A DNA stretch of 64,000 nt from Glacieibacterium arshaanense (GTDB lineage Bacteria > Pseudomonadota > Alphaproteobacteria > Sphingomonadales > Sphingomonadaceae), in assembly GCF_004681125.1 (NCBI RefSeq), contig NZ_SIHO01000004.1, positions 62,001-126,000 on the forward strand, given 5' to 3'. Under the pieces are notes generated by a model. The model was given only the letters and a program-made list of their open reading frames with translations, was not told where the DNA came from and made no database searches. This document shows positions 48,041-57,110 of this stretch, piece after piece. The stretch's first letter is position 1. Each line of letters starts with the position of its first letter. Both the position numbers and the translations under genes were made by a program.

Positions 48041-48832
48041 ATGACCGGTTTCAACGTCGCCGCGATTGCGCCGCTGAAGAATGGTCATGGCGCAGCCAAG
48101 CTTGGGCTGCGGCCGCTCGAACCGGCGCTGTGGCGTGACACCGGGCCGGAACTTGCGGCGCGGGCAGCGGGCAAGGCGTCGGTGTTCGCCGCGCATCCTG
48201 AGGCGCTGCACGAAATCCCCGGCCATGCGGCGGCTGCAGAACTCGCGGCGCTGGTCGGCGCGGCAGGGCTGACGCTGCGCGACGCGGCATGCGCATTGTT
48301 CGAAGATGTCTGCATCCTCGAACGCGGCGCCGATGGGCTGCACATCTTCACCGCCGGGGCGCTGGCGTATCCGACCGACTGGCATTTGCACGAGAAGATC
48401 GGCCAGCCGCTGGCGGGCATCCATGCGCCGGTGCCGGGGTTTGCCGCGAAGCTCGCAGCGGGCGTCGACCATGTATTCGATACGCTGACGCCGGCGCGCA
48501 TGCTGACCCGCGCCAACTGGAACATCGTCGAGACCGATACGCTGCGCTACCTGCCCGCGCTACCGGCGGCGCAGCGCTTCGGCCATGTCACCGCCGAAAA
48601 TGCCGGCGAGACGCTGTGGCTCCGCTGCGAGCGGCAGGCACTGCGGCGATTACCCCAAACGGGCGCGGCGGTGTTCACCATCGGTATTTACCGCGAACCG
48701 CTAGCGGCGCTGCCCGCAGCACTGGTCAGCAACTTGGCCGCAGCGGTGCGGACACTGCCACACGCCGAAGCATTGCGACGTGGCACATCGGGCTATGGGG
48801 CCGCACTCGACGCCTATGCGGCGAAGCTATAA
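48041..48832 (+). CDS. DUF3445 / heme-dependent oxidative N-demethylase-like protein
   Basis: A 263-residue protein of the DUF3445 family, whose best-known relatives are heme-dependent oxidative N-demethylase alpha subunits. Features are DAACALFEDVCILE, YPTDWHLHEKIGQPLAGIHAPVPGF, and RANWNIVETDTLRYLP, the family core with conserved Trp, His and Pro-rich loop. The later LWLRCERQALRRLPQTGAAVFTIGIY fits too. It starts 13 bases after the mutase stop, probably in one transcript. The other subunits of a full demethylase complex are absent here, so the activity is uncertain. Confidence 0.82.
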   Translation: MTGFNVAAIAPLKNGHGAAKLGLRPLEPALWRDTGPELAARAAGKASVFAAHPEALHEIPGHAAAAELAALVGAAGLTLRDAACALFEDVCILERGADGLHIFTAGALAYPTDWHLHEKIGQPLAGIHAPVPGFAAKLAAGVDHVFDTLTPARMLTRANWNIVETDTLRYLPALPAAQRFGHVTAENAGETLWLRCERQALRRLPQTGAAVFTIGIYREPLAALPAALVSNLAAAVRTLPHAEALRRGTSGYGAALDAYAAKL

Positions 48833-48868
48833 ACTCGCGGCAATCCGATTCAGGGGCGGAGGTTTCCG

Positions 48869-49732
<864 letters not shown>

Positions 49733-49755
49733 GGAGCGACAAACGGGGGGGAGTC

Positions 49756-50658
49756 ATGGGAGACGCATCCGGTCTGCCGGTCAAAACGCGCGAGCTGCAC
49801 AGCCATCATTTCGATTCGACGATCTGGAACGATCTGCAGTTCCGCGACGATGACATCATCATATCGACCTACGCAAAGTCAGGCACGACCTGGGTCCAGC
49901 AGATCGTCGCGCAAATGCTGTTTGGCGGCGATCCCGAACTGGCGGTTGCCGACATGTCGCCGTGGCTCGACCTGCGCGTGCCACCTAAGGCCGTGAAGCT
50001 GCCGATGGTCGAGGCGCAGACGCACCGGCGCTTCATCAAGACGCATCTGCCGGTCGATGCATTGGTGTTCAGCCCGCGCGCCAAATACCTCTACATCGGG
50101 CGCGATGGCCGCGACGTCGTGTGGAGCATGTACAACCATCACTTCAACGCCAACGCCACCTGGTATGACGCGCTCAACAACACGCCGGGCCGCGTCGGGC
50201 CGCCGATCGAGCCGCCGCCGACCGATATCCGGCAATACTGGCGCGACTGGATCGACCGCGACGGCCACCCATTCTGGCCGTTCTGGGAGAATATCCGCAG
50301 CTGGTGGGCCATCCGCGACCTGCCCAACGTCAAGCTGATCCATTTCGAGGATTTGAAGCGCGACATGCCCGGCGAAATGCGCCGTATTGCAGCGTTCCTT
50401 GATATTCCAATCGACGCGGCGCGCTGGCCGAAGATTGTCGAATATTGCTCGTTCGACTGGATGAAGGCCAATGCCACCAAAAGCGTGCCGCTCGGTGGCG
50501 CATTCTGGGATGCCGGCGCCGAGGTGTTCATCAACAAGGGCGTCAACGGTCGATGGCACGACACGCTGAGCGACGCTGAATCGGCGGCATACGAAGCGCG
50601 CGCCGTCGCCGAACTCGGGCCTGAATGCGCAGCCTGGCTGGCGGGTGGATCGCGTTAG
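49756..50658 (+). CDS. PAPS-dependent sulfotransferase domain protein
   Basis: A 300-residue cytoplasmic sulfotransferase of the aryl/estrogen type. The 5'-phosphosulfate loop is STYAKSGTTWVQQI, the 3'-phosphate-binding strand is YLYIGRDGRDVVWSMYNH, and INKGVNGRWHDTLS is a variant of the RKGxxGDWK region. It transfers sulfate from PAPS to hydroxyl groups of small molecules or lipids. GGGGGG lies upstream of the start. It overlaps the convergent transporter gene by 4 bases. The acceptor is unknown; sulfated lipids or carotenoids of sphingomonads are possibilities only. Confidence 0.88.
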   Translation: MGDASGLPVKTRELHSHHFDSTIWNDLQFRDDDIIISTYAKSGTTWVQQIVAQMLFGGDPELAVADMSPWLDLRVPPKAVKLPMVEAQTHRRFIKTHLPVDALVFSPRAKYLYIGRDGRDVVWSMYNHHFNANATWYDALNNTPGRVGPPIEPPPTDIRQYWRDWIDRDGHPFWPFWENIRSWWAIRDLPNVKLIHFEDLKRDMPGEMRRIAAFLDIPIDAARWPKIVEYCSFDWMKANATKSVPLGGAFWDAGAEVFINKGVNGRWHDTLSDAESAAYEARAVAELGPECAAWLAGGSR

Positions 50659-52034
50659 CGCGCCAGCGCGCGCCGCAGCGGCCGGTCGAGCAGTGCGAAG
50701 ATGACCGCACCCGCGCCGATGATCGCGGTGTGCAGCAGCCAGAAATTGGCCGGCGTCATGGTTTCATAGAAGCCACCGATGCGGCCGCTGATAGTGCTGC
50801 CGACAAACACCGACATCGAATTGATGCCGAGCATCATCGCATTGACCTTGGCGGGGGCGGCGCGGGCGAACAGCGCGACGGCAATCGGCACAAAGAACAC
50901 CCAGCCGGCGTTCGACAGGAAGTGGAAGGCGACGGCCCACAACAGTGGCACGCGGGCCACGTCGCCGAACACCCAGCTTGCCGCCGCCAACCACAGCGTG
51001 CCCACCCCGAAGATCGCACAGCCGATGGCCATCTTGCCGATGTCGCTGGGTTCGGCGCCACGGGCGGCCTGCCAGCGCCACAGCGCCAGCACCGGCGGCA
51101 CCAGGATTGCCGGCGCCAGCGCATCGAGCGCCTGCAGCCACGGGACCGGCATCGACCAGCCGTAAATGCTCAGGTTCACATGGTCGCGCACCCACAGATT
51201 ATAGACGTTCCAGACCTGCGACTGCGCCACCCAGAACAGCGCCATCAGCGGCACCAGCGCCAGCAGGATCAGCACCGAGCGGCGTTCGGCTGCGGTCAGC
51301 TTTGCTGCGGGGGCGGCCTGTGTCCGGCGCGGCGGATCGGCAGGCATGTCGCGCATGCCGAGCACATAGATGACCAGCCCGATCAGCATCGCAAAGCCGG
51401 CGCTGGCGAATGCCGCGTGCCAGTTCCACTGCTGACCGATCCAGCCGCTCAGGATGGGGGCAAAGAATGCGCCGAGGTTGAGTAGCAGGTAGTAGATTTG
51501 AAACCCGTCATCGCGGCGGCGGTCGCCCTGCATGTACAGCCCGCCGACCTGCGACTGCAGATTGACCGCCATGCACCCGGCGCCGAGGATCATCAGCAGC
51601 ACCGCGAGCAGGAACAGCCGCTCGGTCGCCATCGCGAAATTGCCCGCGGTCATCAACAGCGCGCCAATTGCGATAGTATATTTGCGCCCGAGCCAGCGGT
51701 CGCCGATCAGCCCGCCGAACACCGGGGTGAAGCGTGCCAGTCCCGCGAACAGCCCGAAGATCTGCGCGGCCAGCGCCTGCGTGCTCAGCGGCCCGGTGAT
51801 GCTTTCGACGCCGGCGCGGAACGGCGCGAAGCCGGCGATGTTCTCGACATGCCCCGACAGCAGCAGCTCGTCGACCATGTAGAGCACCATCAGCGCCTGC
51901 GTACCGTAGAGCGCGAATGCTTCCCAGAAGGTGGTCAGCGAAATCCACGTCAACCCGCGCGGCTGGCCGAACAGGTCGCGCGATGCGCGCACCGAGGAAT
52001 CGGGCAGCGTCACCGGCTCGGTAATGTTGCTCAC
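50655..52034 (-). CDS. POT/PTR-family proton-coupled oligopeptide transporter
   Basis: A 459-residue inner-membrane symporter with about 12-14 helices. The first helix has TTFWEAFALYGTQALMVLYM, a variant of the ExxERFxYYG proton motif. The next conserved element is FGGLIGDRWLGRKYTIAIGA (the GGxxADxxLG POT signature). NLGAFFAPILSGWIG also matches POT. It imports di- and tripeptides. I choose a GTG start at 52034 preceded by AAGGGGG; the frame from 52121 has no good start. It diverges from the Blh-like phosphatase gene and converges on the sulfotransferase gene with 4 bases of overlap. Confidence 0.87.
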   Translation of the reverse strand: MSNITEPVTLPDSSVRASRDLFGQPRGLTWISLTTFWEAFALYGTQALMVLYMVDELLLSGHVENIAGFAPFRAGVESITGPLSTQALAAQIFGLFAGLARFTPVFGGLIGDRWLGRKYTIAIGALLMTAGNFAMATERLFLLAVLLMILGAGCMAVNLQSQVGGLYMQGDRRRDDGFQIYYLLLNLGAFFAPILSGWIGQQWNWHAAFASAGFAMLIGLVIYVLGMRDMPADPPRRTQAAPAAKLTAAERRSVLILLALVPLMALFWVAQSQVWNVYNLWVRDHVNLSIYGWSMPVPWLQALDALAPAILVPPVLALWRWQAARGAEPSDIGKMAIGCAIFGVGTLWLAAASWVFGDVARVPLLWAVAFHFLSNAGWVFFVPIAVALFARAAPAKVNAMMLGINSMSVFVGSTISGRIGGFYETMTPANFWLLHTAIIGAGAVIFALLDRPLRRALAR

Positions 52035-52147
52035 GCGCACGCCCCCTTGCGAACAAAGCCTGTTTGACCATGTCCGCGCGCACCGCACAAGGCGGGCCGA
52101 GCGTTCGGAGGGTGACAGCAACGTCGCACCCGCGATAAGGTATGCCT

Positions 52148-52570
52148 ATGTTCAAGCAACTCACCCCCGCCGTCGCGGTTTCGCCGCAGATCGAAGTCGC
52201 CGATGTCGCCACCGCCGCGGCACAGGGCTTCGTCTGCATCGTCAACAACCGCCCCGATGGCGAGTCCGCTGACCAGCCGGCGGGCGACGCCATCCGCGCC
52301 GCAGCCGAAGCCGCCGGGCTGCGCTATGTGGCGATTCCCGTCGATGCGCGCGGCTTTTCGCAGCCGATGGTCGCGGCGATGGCCGATGCACTCGGCGCCG
52401 GCAAGACGCTGGCGTTCTGCCGCTCGGGTACGCGGTCGACCAATTTGTGGTCGCTCGCCAGCGCCAGCCAGGGCGGTTCGATTGCCGACATCACTGCGAC
52501 CGCCGCCGCCGCCGGCTATGATGTCAGCGGGCTGGCGGGCGCGATGGCACAACTCGGCGGCAAAGCTTGA
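52148..52570 (+). CDS. TIGR01244/Blh-like phosphatase-fold protein
   Basis: A 140-residue cytoplasmic protein of the beta-lactamase hydrolase-like (Blh, PF04273) family with a dual-specificity-phosphatase fold. FKQLTPAVAVSPQI is the usual start, VNNRPDGESADQP the first conserved loop, and FCRSGTRSTNLW is the active-site P-loop, a CxSGxRS form. In relatives it is linked to sulfide oxidation and biofilm; here the physiological substrate is unknown. The ATG at 52148 is favoured over 52142 by AAGG spacing. A TTG start of the next gene overlaps its stop. Confidence 0.87.
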   Translation: MFKQLTPAVAVSPQIEVADVATAAAQGFVCIVNNRPDGESADQPAGDAIRAAAEAAGLRYVAIPVDARGFSQPMVAAMADALGAGKTLAFCRSGTRSTNLWSLASASQGGSIADITATAAAAGYDVSGLAGAMAQLGGKA

Positions 52571-52959
52571 ACTGGCTGACGCTGGTCGTGCTGCCCGGCG
52601 CGGGGATCGCGCTGCTGGTGGTGCTGGCGCGCTGGCTGGGATTCAACACGCAGCCGGTGCTGACCGGCCCCGACGAGGCGCGCACCATCGCGCATGACGC
52701 GTTGGTCGCCTTCCATGCCGAACAGGCGGCGATTGGTGCCGATGCGCGCGCCGCGCTGGTCGCCGGCCGCGACGGCCGTGTCGCGCTGGTGCGGCCGCAT
52801 GGCGACCGCTGGATTGTCCGCGTTGCCAATGGCGCGCGTGTGACGCGCAGCGGCGACACGCTGACCGTCGCGCTCGACGAACCGCTTTTCGCGCCGGTGC
52901 AATTGAAACTGGCGACCGACGCTGCCGGCTGGGCGGCGCGGCTGGAGGCCAAGCCATGA
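52567..52959 (+). CDS. Small N-terminally anchored protein of unknown function
   Basis: A 130-residue protein with one N-terminal helix (LTLVVLPGAGIALLVVLARWL) and a soluble domain of about 100 residues, beginning GPDEARTIAHDALVAFH. The domain looks like a small alpha/beta fold with repeated Val-Arg strands (GRVALVRPHGDRWIVRVANG). The only usable start is a TTG at 52567, overlapping the previous stop (TTGA); its own stop overlaps the next ATG (ATGA). These overlaps bind it into one operon with the Blh-like and hydroxylase genes, suggesting an accessory role for the hydroxylase. No family recognised. Confidence 0.7.
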   Translation: MNWLTLVVLPGAGIALLVVLARWLGFNTQPVLTGPDEARTIAHDALVAFHAEQAAIGADARAALVAGRDGRVALVRPHGDRWIVRVANGARVTRSGDTLTVALDEPLFAPVQLKLATDAAGWAARLEAKP

Positions 52960-53858
52960 AGTTCCCCGATCCCGTCCAGATCGCCGTGCCGTTCTTCATC
53001 CTGCTGATCATCATCGAGATGGTGGCGGTCAAACGCGGCGCCCGCGGTGCCTATGACTGGCGCGACAGCGCGACGTCACTAACGATGGGCATGGGCAGCA
53101 CGCTCGCCGGCCTGCTCAGTGCCGGCATCGTGGCAGGGCTGGCGTTCTGGTTCTGGCAGCACCGGTTGTTCGATATTCCAATCGCCTGGTGGAGCGGCAT
53201 CCTGTGCTTCGTCCTCGATGACTTCGCCTACTACGTCTTCCACCGCACCGCGCACCGCATCCGCTGGTTCTGGGCGAGCCATGTCATCCACCACTCGAGC
53301 CAGCACTATAACCTGTCGACGGCACTGCGGCAGACGTGGACGGGGTTCATCAGCCTCGGCTTCATCTTCCGCTTGCCGCTGTTCCTGATCGGCTTCCCGC
53401 CGGCGCTGGTGTTCTTCTGCGCCGCGCTCAACCTCGTCTATCAGTTCTGGATCCACACCGAAGTCGTCAAGCGGCTGCCGTGGGGGCTGGAAGCATGGCT
53501 CAACACGCCGTCGCACCATCGCGTCCACCACGGCACCAACCCGCGATATCTCGACCGCAACTATGCCGGGGTGTTCATCGTCTGGGACCGCTGGCTCGGG
53601 ACGTTCGAGCCTGAACATGACGACGAGCCGGTGCGCTACGGCATCGTCAAGAACCTGCCGACGTTCAACCCGCTATGGACCGCCACCCACGAATGGGTCG
53701 GCATCGCCAAGGACGTCTGGCACGCACCAAGCTGGAAAGCGCGCTGGATGTACATCGCCGGCCCGCCCGGCTGGACCCCCGACGGCAGCCGCGACACCGC
53801 CGATGTCATTCGCGCGGCGTGGGAGCAGGAACAGGCGCAGGCGCAGGCAGCAGAGTAG
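52956..53858 (+). CDS. Sterol desaturase / fatty acid hydroxylase family membrane protein
   Basis: A 300-residue di-iron membrane enzyme. Four or so transmembrane helices surround the histidine clusters HRTAH, HVIHHSSQHYN and SHHRVHHG, plus a C-terminal THEW. The family inserts hydroxyl groups or double bonds into lipid chains with O2. In sphingomonads such enzymes could hydroxylate sphingolipid, hopanoid or fatty acid chains; the choice cannot be made here. The ATG overlaps the stop of the small anchored protein (ATGA). The C-terminal tail is glutamine- and alanine-rich. A repeat pair begins 5 bases after the stop. Confidence 0.9.
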   Translation: MKFPDPVQIAVPFFILLIIIEMVAVKRGARGAYDWRDSATSLTMGMGSTLAGLLSAGIVAGLAFWFWQHRLFDIPIAWWSGILCFVLDDFAYYVFHRTAHRIRWFWASHVIHHSSQHYNLSTALRQTWTGFISLGFIFRLPLFLIGFPPALVFFCAALNLVYQFWIHTEVVKRLPWGLEAWLNTPSHHRVHHGTNPRYLDRNYAGVFIVWDRWLGTFEPEHDDEPVRYGIVKNLPTFNPLWTATHEWVGIAKDVWHAPSWKARWMYIAGPPGWTPDGSRDTADVIRAAWEQEQAQAQAAE

Positions 53859-53862
53859 CGAA

Positions 53863-53991
53863 GAGCCTCCGGCGGGCAGGCCTGAGGCCTGCACCCATAT
53901 ATTTGGGCTGTGTATCACAGCGGGGCTTTGCTTGGTTTTGCACCGTCCCAAACAATCGGGTGCAGGCCTCAGGCCTGCCCGCCGGAGGCTC
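53863..53991. repeat. Paired inverted hairpin repeat with expanded spacer, locus 13
   Basis: Left unit 53863-53896 and right unit 53958-53991, both with stem GCAGGCCT/AGGCCTGC. The 61-base spacer contains TTTGGGCTGTGTATCACAG and ends in AAACAATC like the common form. It lies between convergent genes. Confidence 0.9.
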
Positions 53992-54001
53992 TTTGCCTGC
54001 C

Positions 54002-54742
54002 CTACTTCGGCTTCTTGAACCGCAGCATGAACTGGTCAGTCTTGCCGCGGATCGACGGGTCGAAGACGTTGGCGGTATGCGGGTCGGCGGGGTTGGCGAG
54101 TGCGCTGCTTTCGCCGTCGAGGATGAAGCCCGCCGCCTCGACTTCGCCTTTGACGGTTTCGGGGTCGATGCGGTGCAAGGCGTTCGCGGCGCTGAGCCCG
54201 CTGCCTGGTGCGGCGGCATGGTCGACGATGACGTAGTAGCCGCCGGGCTTGACTGCCTTGAAGATGGTTTCGTTGACTTCGATGACCTGGTCGACCGACA
54301 GCGCATTGTGCAGGTCGTGGTAGTTCTGCGCGGTCCAGAACACATCGACCTTGCCGAGTGCCGAACTGCCGACGCCGTCGACTACGGTGACATCGCCGTA
54401 GGCCGGATCGGCGGCAATCGCCGCGATCATCGCGGCGCCTTCGGCATCGCGCTTGGCGGCTTCGGGCGGCACGATGGCGATGACCTTGCCGCCGGGCTTG
54501 ACCGCGACGGCGAACAGCCGCGTGAAATAGCCATGGCCGGGGATCAGGTCGGCGACATGGTCGCCGGGTTTGACGCGCGAGAAATCGAGCATCACGCCGG
54601 GCTTGCGGGCCGCGTCGCGTTCGGTGTCGCTGGCGGGTCGCTGCGGGCTGGTGACCGCGGCGGTAATATTGGCGGGGGTTTGCGCAATGGCGCTGGATGC
54701 AAGCATCAACGCGGTTGCGACGGCGAGGCCAAGACGGATCAT
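54002..54742 (-). CDS. Exported class I SAM-dependent methyltransferase-like protein
   Basis: A 246-residue protein with a methyltransferase fold but a signal peptide (MIRLGLAVATALMLASSAIA, then QTPANI). The SAM-binding strand is HVADLIPGHGYFTRLFAVAV, followed by VIAIVPPEAAKRD and TVVDGVGSSALGKVDVFWTAQNYHDLHN, and the post-motif GGYYVIVDHAAAPGSG. Because SAM is cytoplasmic, the export signal is puzzling; the domain may have lost catalysis. Start at 54742 has GGGAG at 7 bases; 54745 is an alternative. It is a lone gene between a repeat pair and the amtB terminator. Confidence 0.8.
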   Translation of the reverse strand: MIRLGLAVATALMLASSAIAQTPANITAAVTSPQRPASDTERDAARKPGVMLDFSRVKPGDHVADLIPGHGYFTRLFAVAVKPGGKVIAIVPPEAAKRDAEGAAMIAAIAADPAYGDVTVVDGVGSSALGKVDVFWTAQNYHDLHNALSVDQVIEVNETIFKAVKPGGYYVIVDHAAAPGSGLSAANALHRIDPETVKGEVEAAGFILDGESSALANPADPHTANVFDPSIRGKTDQFMLRFKKPK

Positions 54743-54813
54743 CATGCTCTCCCAAGGCTGTCCGCAAAGCATAGCATGAGTCGGGAGGGTGAGTCCCGAC
54801 GCCCGCGACGCGC

Positions 54814-54846
54814 AAAAAAATGGCCGGGCAAATCAATGCCCGGCCA
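54814..54846 (-). terminator. Rho-independent terminator of glnK-amtB
   Basis: 10-bp stem, TGGCCGGGCA at 54821-54830 and TGCCCGGCCA at 54837-54846, preceded on the plus strand by seven A, which gives a U-run for minus-strand transcription. A second perfect 11-bp dyad lies at 54883-54906, just after the amtB stop. Confidence 0.88.
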
Positions 54847-54914
54847 GTTGGTTTTCCTTGGGGAGGAACTTGTGGAGCCTGGCCGGTGCGCCCGTGGGCG
54901 CACCGGCGCTTGGC

Positions 54915-56354
54915 TCAATAGTTGTAGGCGCGTTCGCCGTGTTCGGTGAGGTCGAGGCCTTCGCGCTCTTCCTCGACGGTCGGACGCAGCCCGATGGTCT
55001 TGTCGATGATGAAGTACAGCACAGCCGAGATGACACCCGACCACACCAGCGTCACGCCAACCGCCTTGAGCTGGGTGATGAACTGTGCGCCCATGTCATA
55101 GGTGCCCGCAACCGCCGGAATGACGGTGTAGTCGAGGAAGCCCTGACCACCGAGTGCCGGTGCCGCGACGACCGCCGTGCCGAGTGCACCGAAGATGCCG
55201 CCGACGCAGTGGACGCCGAACACGTCGAGCGCGTCGTCGTAGTTGAACTTGTGCTTCACCGTCGAGCAGAAGAAGTAGCAGATCGGCGACACCAGCAGGC
55301 CGAGCACGATCGACGTCATCGGCGTGGCGAAACCGCTGGCAGGCGTGATGGCGACCAGACCGGCAACTGCACCGGTGACACCACCGAGCAGCGACGGCTT
55401 GCCGCGCAGCACCTGTTCAACCAGCATCCACGACACGGCGGCGCCGGCAGTGGCGGTGAAGGTGTTCATCATGGCGAGTGCGGTCAGGCCGTTCGATTCG
55501 AGGTTCGAACCGGCGTTGAAACCAAACCAACCCACCCACAGCAGCGAGGCGCCGATCATCGTCATGACCAGGCTGTGCGGCGGCATCGGTTCCTTGCCGT
55601 GGCCGATACGCTGGCCGACCATGATGCAGCCCACCAGGCCGGCAATACCCGCGTTGATGTGGACGACGGTGCCGCCGGCGAAATCAAGCGCGCCCATGCC
55701 CCACAGATAGCCGTAGTCGGTCGGTGCGTCCTTGAGGAAGTCCGGGCCAGCCCAGTACCAGACCATGTGTGCGATGGGGAAATAGACCACCGTCACCCAG
55801 GCGACGACGAAGACGATGACCGCCGAAAACTTCATGCGTTCGGCAAACGCCCCGACGATCAGCGCCGGCGTGATGCAGGCGAAGGTCATCTGGAAGGCGA
55901 TGTAGACGAACTCAGGGATGTAGACGCCGTTCGAGAAGGTCGCGGCGTTCGAGGAGATCGTCACGCCCTTGAGGAAGGCTTTGCTCAGCCCGCCGATGAA
56001 CGGCGAACCACCGGTGAACGCCAGGCTGTAGCCGTAGCACACCCACAGCAGCGCGACGACGCAGACGATCATGAAGACCTGCGTCAGAATGCTCAGCATG
56101 TTCTTGGTGCGGACCAACCCGCCGTAGAACAGCGCGAGGCCCGGGACCGTCATCAACAGCACCAGCGCCGTCGAAGTCAGCATCCAGGCGGTATCGCCCT
56201 TGTCGGGCACCGGCGGCGCCGGCGGTGCGGCGGCCGCAACCGCAGCTGCGGCTTCCTGCGCAAAGGCCGGGCCGGCCAGCGCGAGCGCGCCGACCCCCAA
56301 CAATGCCAGCAGCGCGGTGCGCCCCGGCATGTAATCACTCAATTCGGTTTTCAT
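54915..56354 (-). CDS. amtB: Ammonium transporter
   Basis: A trimeric inner-membrane ammonium channel, 479 residues with about 11 transmembrane helices plus an N-terminal signal peptide (ALLALLGVGALALAGPAFA) and an Ala/Pro-rich linker. The two pore histidines are in VVHINAGIAGL and VFGVHCVGGIFG. FNYDDALDVFGVH and WFGFNAGSNLESN are signature stretches. The ATG at 56354 has GGGGTGG upstream. It follows glnK by 12 bases and is blocked by unmodified GlnK at high glutamine. Transcription ends at the hairpin at 54814. Confidence 0.96.
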   Translation of the reverse strand: MKTELSDYMPGRTALLALLGVGALALAGPAFAQEAAAAVAAAAPPAPPVPDKGDTAWMLTSTALVLLMTVPGLALFYGGLVRTKNMLSILTQVFMIVCVVALLWVCYGYSLAFTGGSPFIGGLSKAFLKGVTISSNAATFSNGVYIPEFVYIAFQMTFACITPALIVGAFAERMKFSAVIVFVVAWVTVVYFPIAHMVWYWAGPDFLKDAPTDYGYLWGMGALDFAGGTVVHINAGIAGLVGCIMVGQRIGHGKEPMPPHSLVMTMIGASLLWVGWFGFNAGSNLESNGLTALAMMNTFTATAGAAVSWMLVEQVLRGKPSLLGGVTGAVAGLVAITPASGFATPMTSIVLGLLVSPICYFFCSTVKHKFNYDDALDVFGVHCVGGIFGALGTAVVAAPALGGQGFLDYTVIPAVAGTYDMGAQFITQLKAVGVTLVWSGVISAVLYFIIDKTIGLRPTVEEEREGLDLTEHGERAYNY

Positions 56355-56366
56355 GTTTGCCACCCC

Positions 56367-56705
56367 TTACAATGCGGTGTCGTTGGTTTCGCCGGTCCGG
56401 ATGCGGACGGCGGAGGCGACATCGACGGTGAAGATCTTGCCGTCACCGATGGTGCCGGTGTGCGCGGTTTGCTGGATCGTCTCGACAATCGCGGGCGCAA
56501 TATCGTCCGCGACAACAATCTCGATCTTCAGCTTGGGCACCATGTTGGTGGTGTATTCGGCGCCACGATAGATTTCGGTCTGGCCCTTTTGACGGCCGAA
56601 CCCCTTGACCTCGGAAACGGTCATACCCGTTGCCCCCGCACTCGCCAGCGCCTCACGCACCTGTTCGAGCTTGAAGGGCTTGATGATGGCAATGATGAGC
56701 TTCAT
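56367..56705 (-). CDS. glnK: Nitrogen regulatory protein P-II
   Basis: A 112-residue trimeric signal protein that binds ATP/ADP and 2-oxoglutarate. MKLIIAIIKPFKLEQVREAL is the standard start. The T-loop carries GQTEIYRGAEYTT, with the tyrosine of YRG being the site GlnD uridylylates. VVADDIAPAIVETIQQTAHTGTIGDGKIF is the C-terminal P-II signature. It is first in the glnK-amtB operon and is preceded by a sigma-54-type promoter at 56771-56786. Tight linkage to amtB marks it as GlnK rather than GlnB. Confidence 0.96.
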   Translation of the reverse strand: MKLIIAIIKPFKLEQVREALASAGATGMTVSEVKGFGRQKGQTEIYRGAEYTTNMVPKLKIEIVVADDIAPAIVETIQQTAHTGTIGDGKIFTVDVASAVRIRTGETNDTAL

Positions 56706-56770
56706 GGCCCGCGTCCCTCCTCTGTCCAAGCCATTCCCGGCCCGAAACAGGCCTTGGCTGTGAAGAGCGA

Positions 56771-56786
56771 TGCACGAACCGTGCCA
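56771..56786 (-). promoter_or_regulatory. Sigma-54 (-24/-12) promoter for glnK-amtB
   Basis: On the minus strand TGGCACG (56786-56780) is followed by four bases and GTGCA (56775-56771). The GG and GC are exactly ten bases apart, as the consensus TGGCACG-N4-TTGCA requires; only one base of the -12 box differs. The -12 element lies about 66 bases before the glnK start. No clear NtrC site was found further upstream. Confidence 0.8.
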
Positions 56787-57056
56787 TTTCGCTGCACCGC
56801 AGCAGAAGCTGCGATTCCGCCGCGATTCGGTCATCCGCCGTGCCTGTTTATTGTGCGGTGCGGCAGGGCAGCCTAAAAATTAGGCGAATATGGCGAGGTT
56901 TAAGGTCCTCCGGCGGGCAGGCCTGAGGCCTGCACCCGATTCATTTCGTGCCACGCACTTCCTGCTCCCCTCCCTGCAAGGGATGGGTCGAGGGTGGGCT
57001 TTAGCTGCCGTTCTGCAAACGACCCCCAAAATTGTCACAAACTAGAGAAAATCACC
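56787..57056. other. Intergenic stretch upstream of glnK and the Imm27 leader
   Basis: Holds repeat unit 14 (56904-56937) and a short TCCCT/AGGGA hairpin near 56970. I see no gene. The region 57018-57029 shares a 12-base string with the patatin 3' end, which is probably chance. Confidence 0.5.
56904..56937. repeat. Hairpin repeat unit, left arm, locus 14
   Basis: TAAGGTCCTCCGGCGGG edge with stem GCAGGCCT/AGGCCTGC and terminal CACCC. A TAA precedes it although no gene ends here. It faces the right arm at 57481 across the Imm27 gene. Confidence 0.88.
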
Positions 57057-57110
57057 ATGCCCGAAACCCTCCGCTTTGTGGATCTTCTGGCCGTGTGTAG
57101 ATTTAGATGA
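57057..57110 (+). CDS. Possible 17-residue leader peptide coupled to the Imm27 gene
   Basis: An ATG at 57057 opens a 17-codon frame (MPETLRFVDLLAVCRFR) whose TGA overlaps the next ATG as ATGA. An AGAG-type ribosome site precedes it. It could be a leader that aids translation of the downstream gene, or the detached first codons of a displaced gene, as seen with glnD. Confidence 0.4.
   Translation: MPETLRFVDLLAVCRFR

Noticed and set aside
54781-54800. Short dyad (TCGGGA/TCCCGA) upstream of the exported methyltransferase as an operator
   Set aside because: Only 6-7 bp arms with a short loop, in DNA dense with GC palindromes; no supporting context.
57018-57029. 12-base match to the patatin 3' end (57529-57540) as a third gene-end duplication
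   Set aside because: Too short and partly low-complexity (run of C); the flanks do not align. Chance cannot be excluded.
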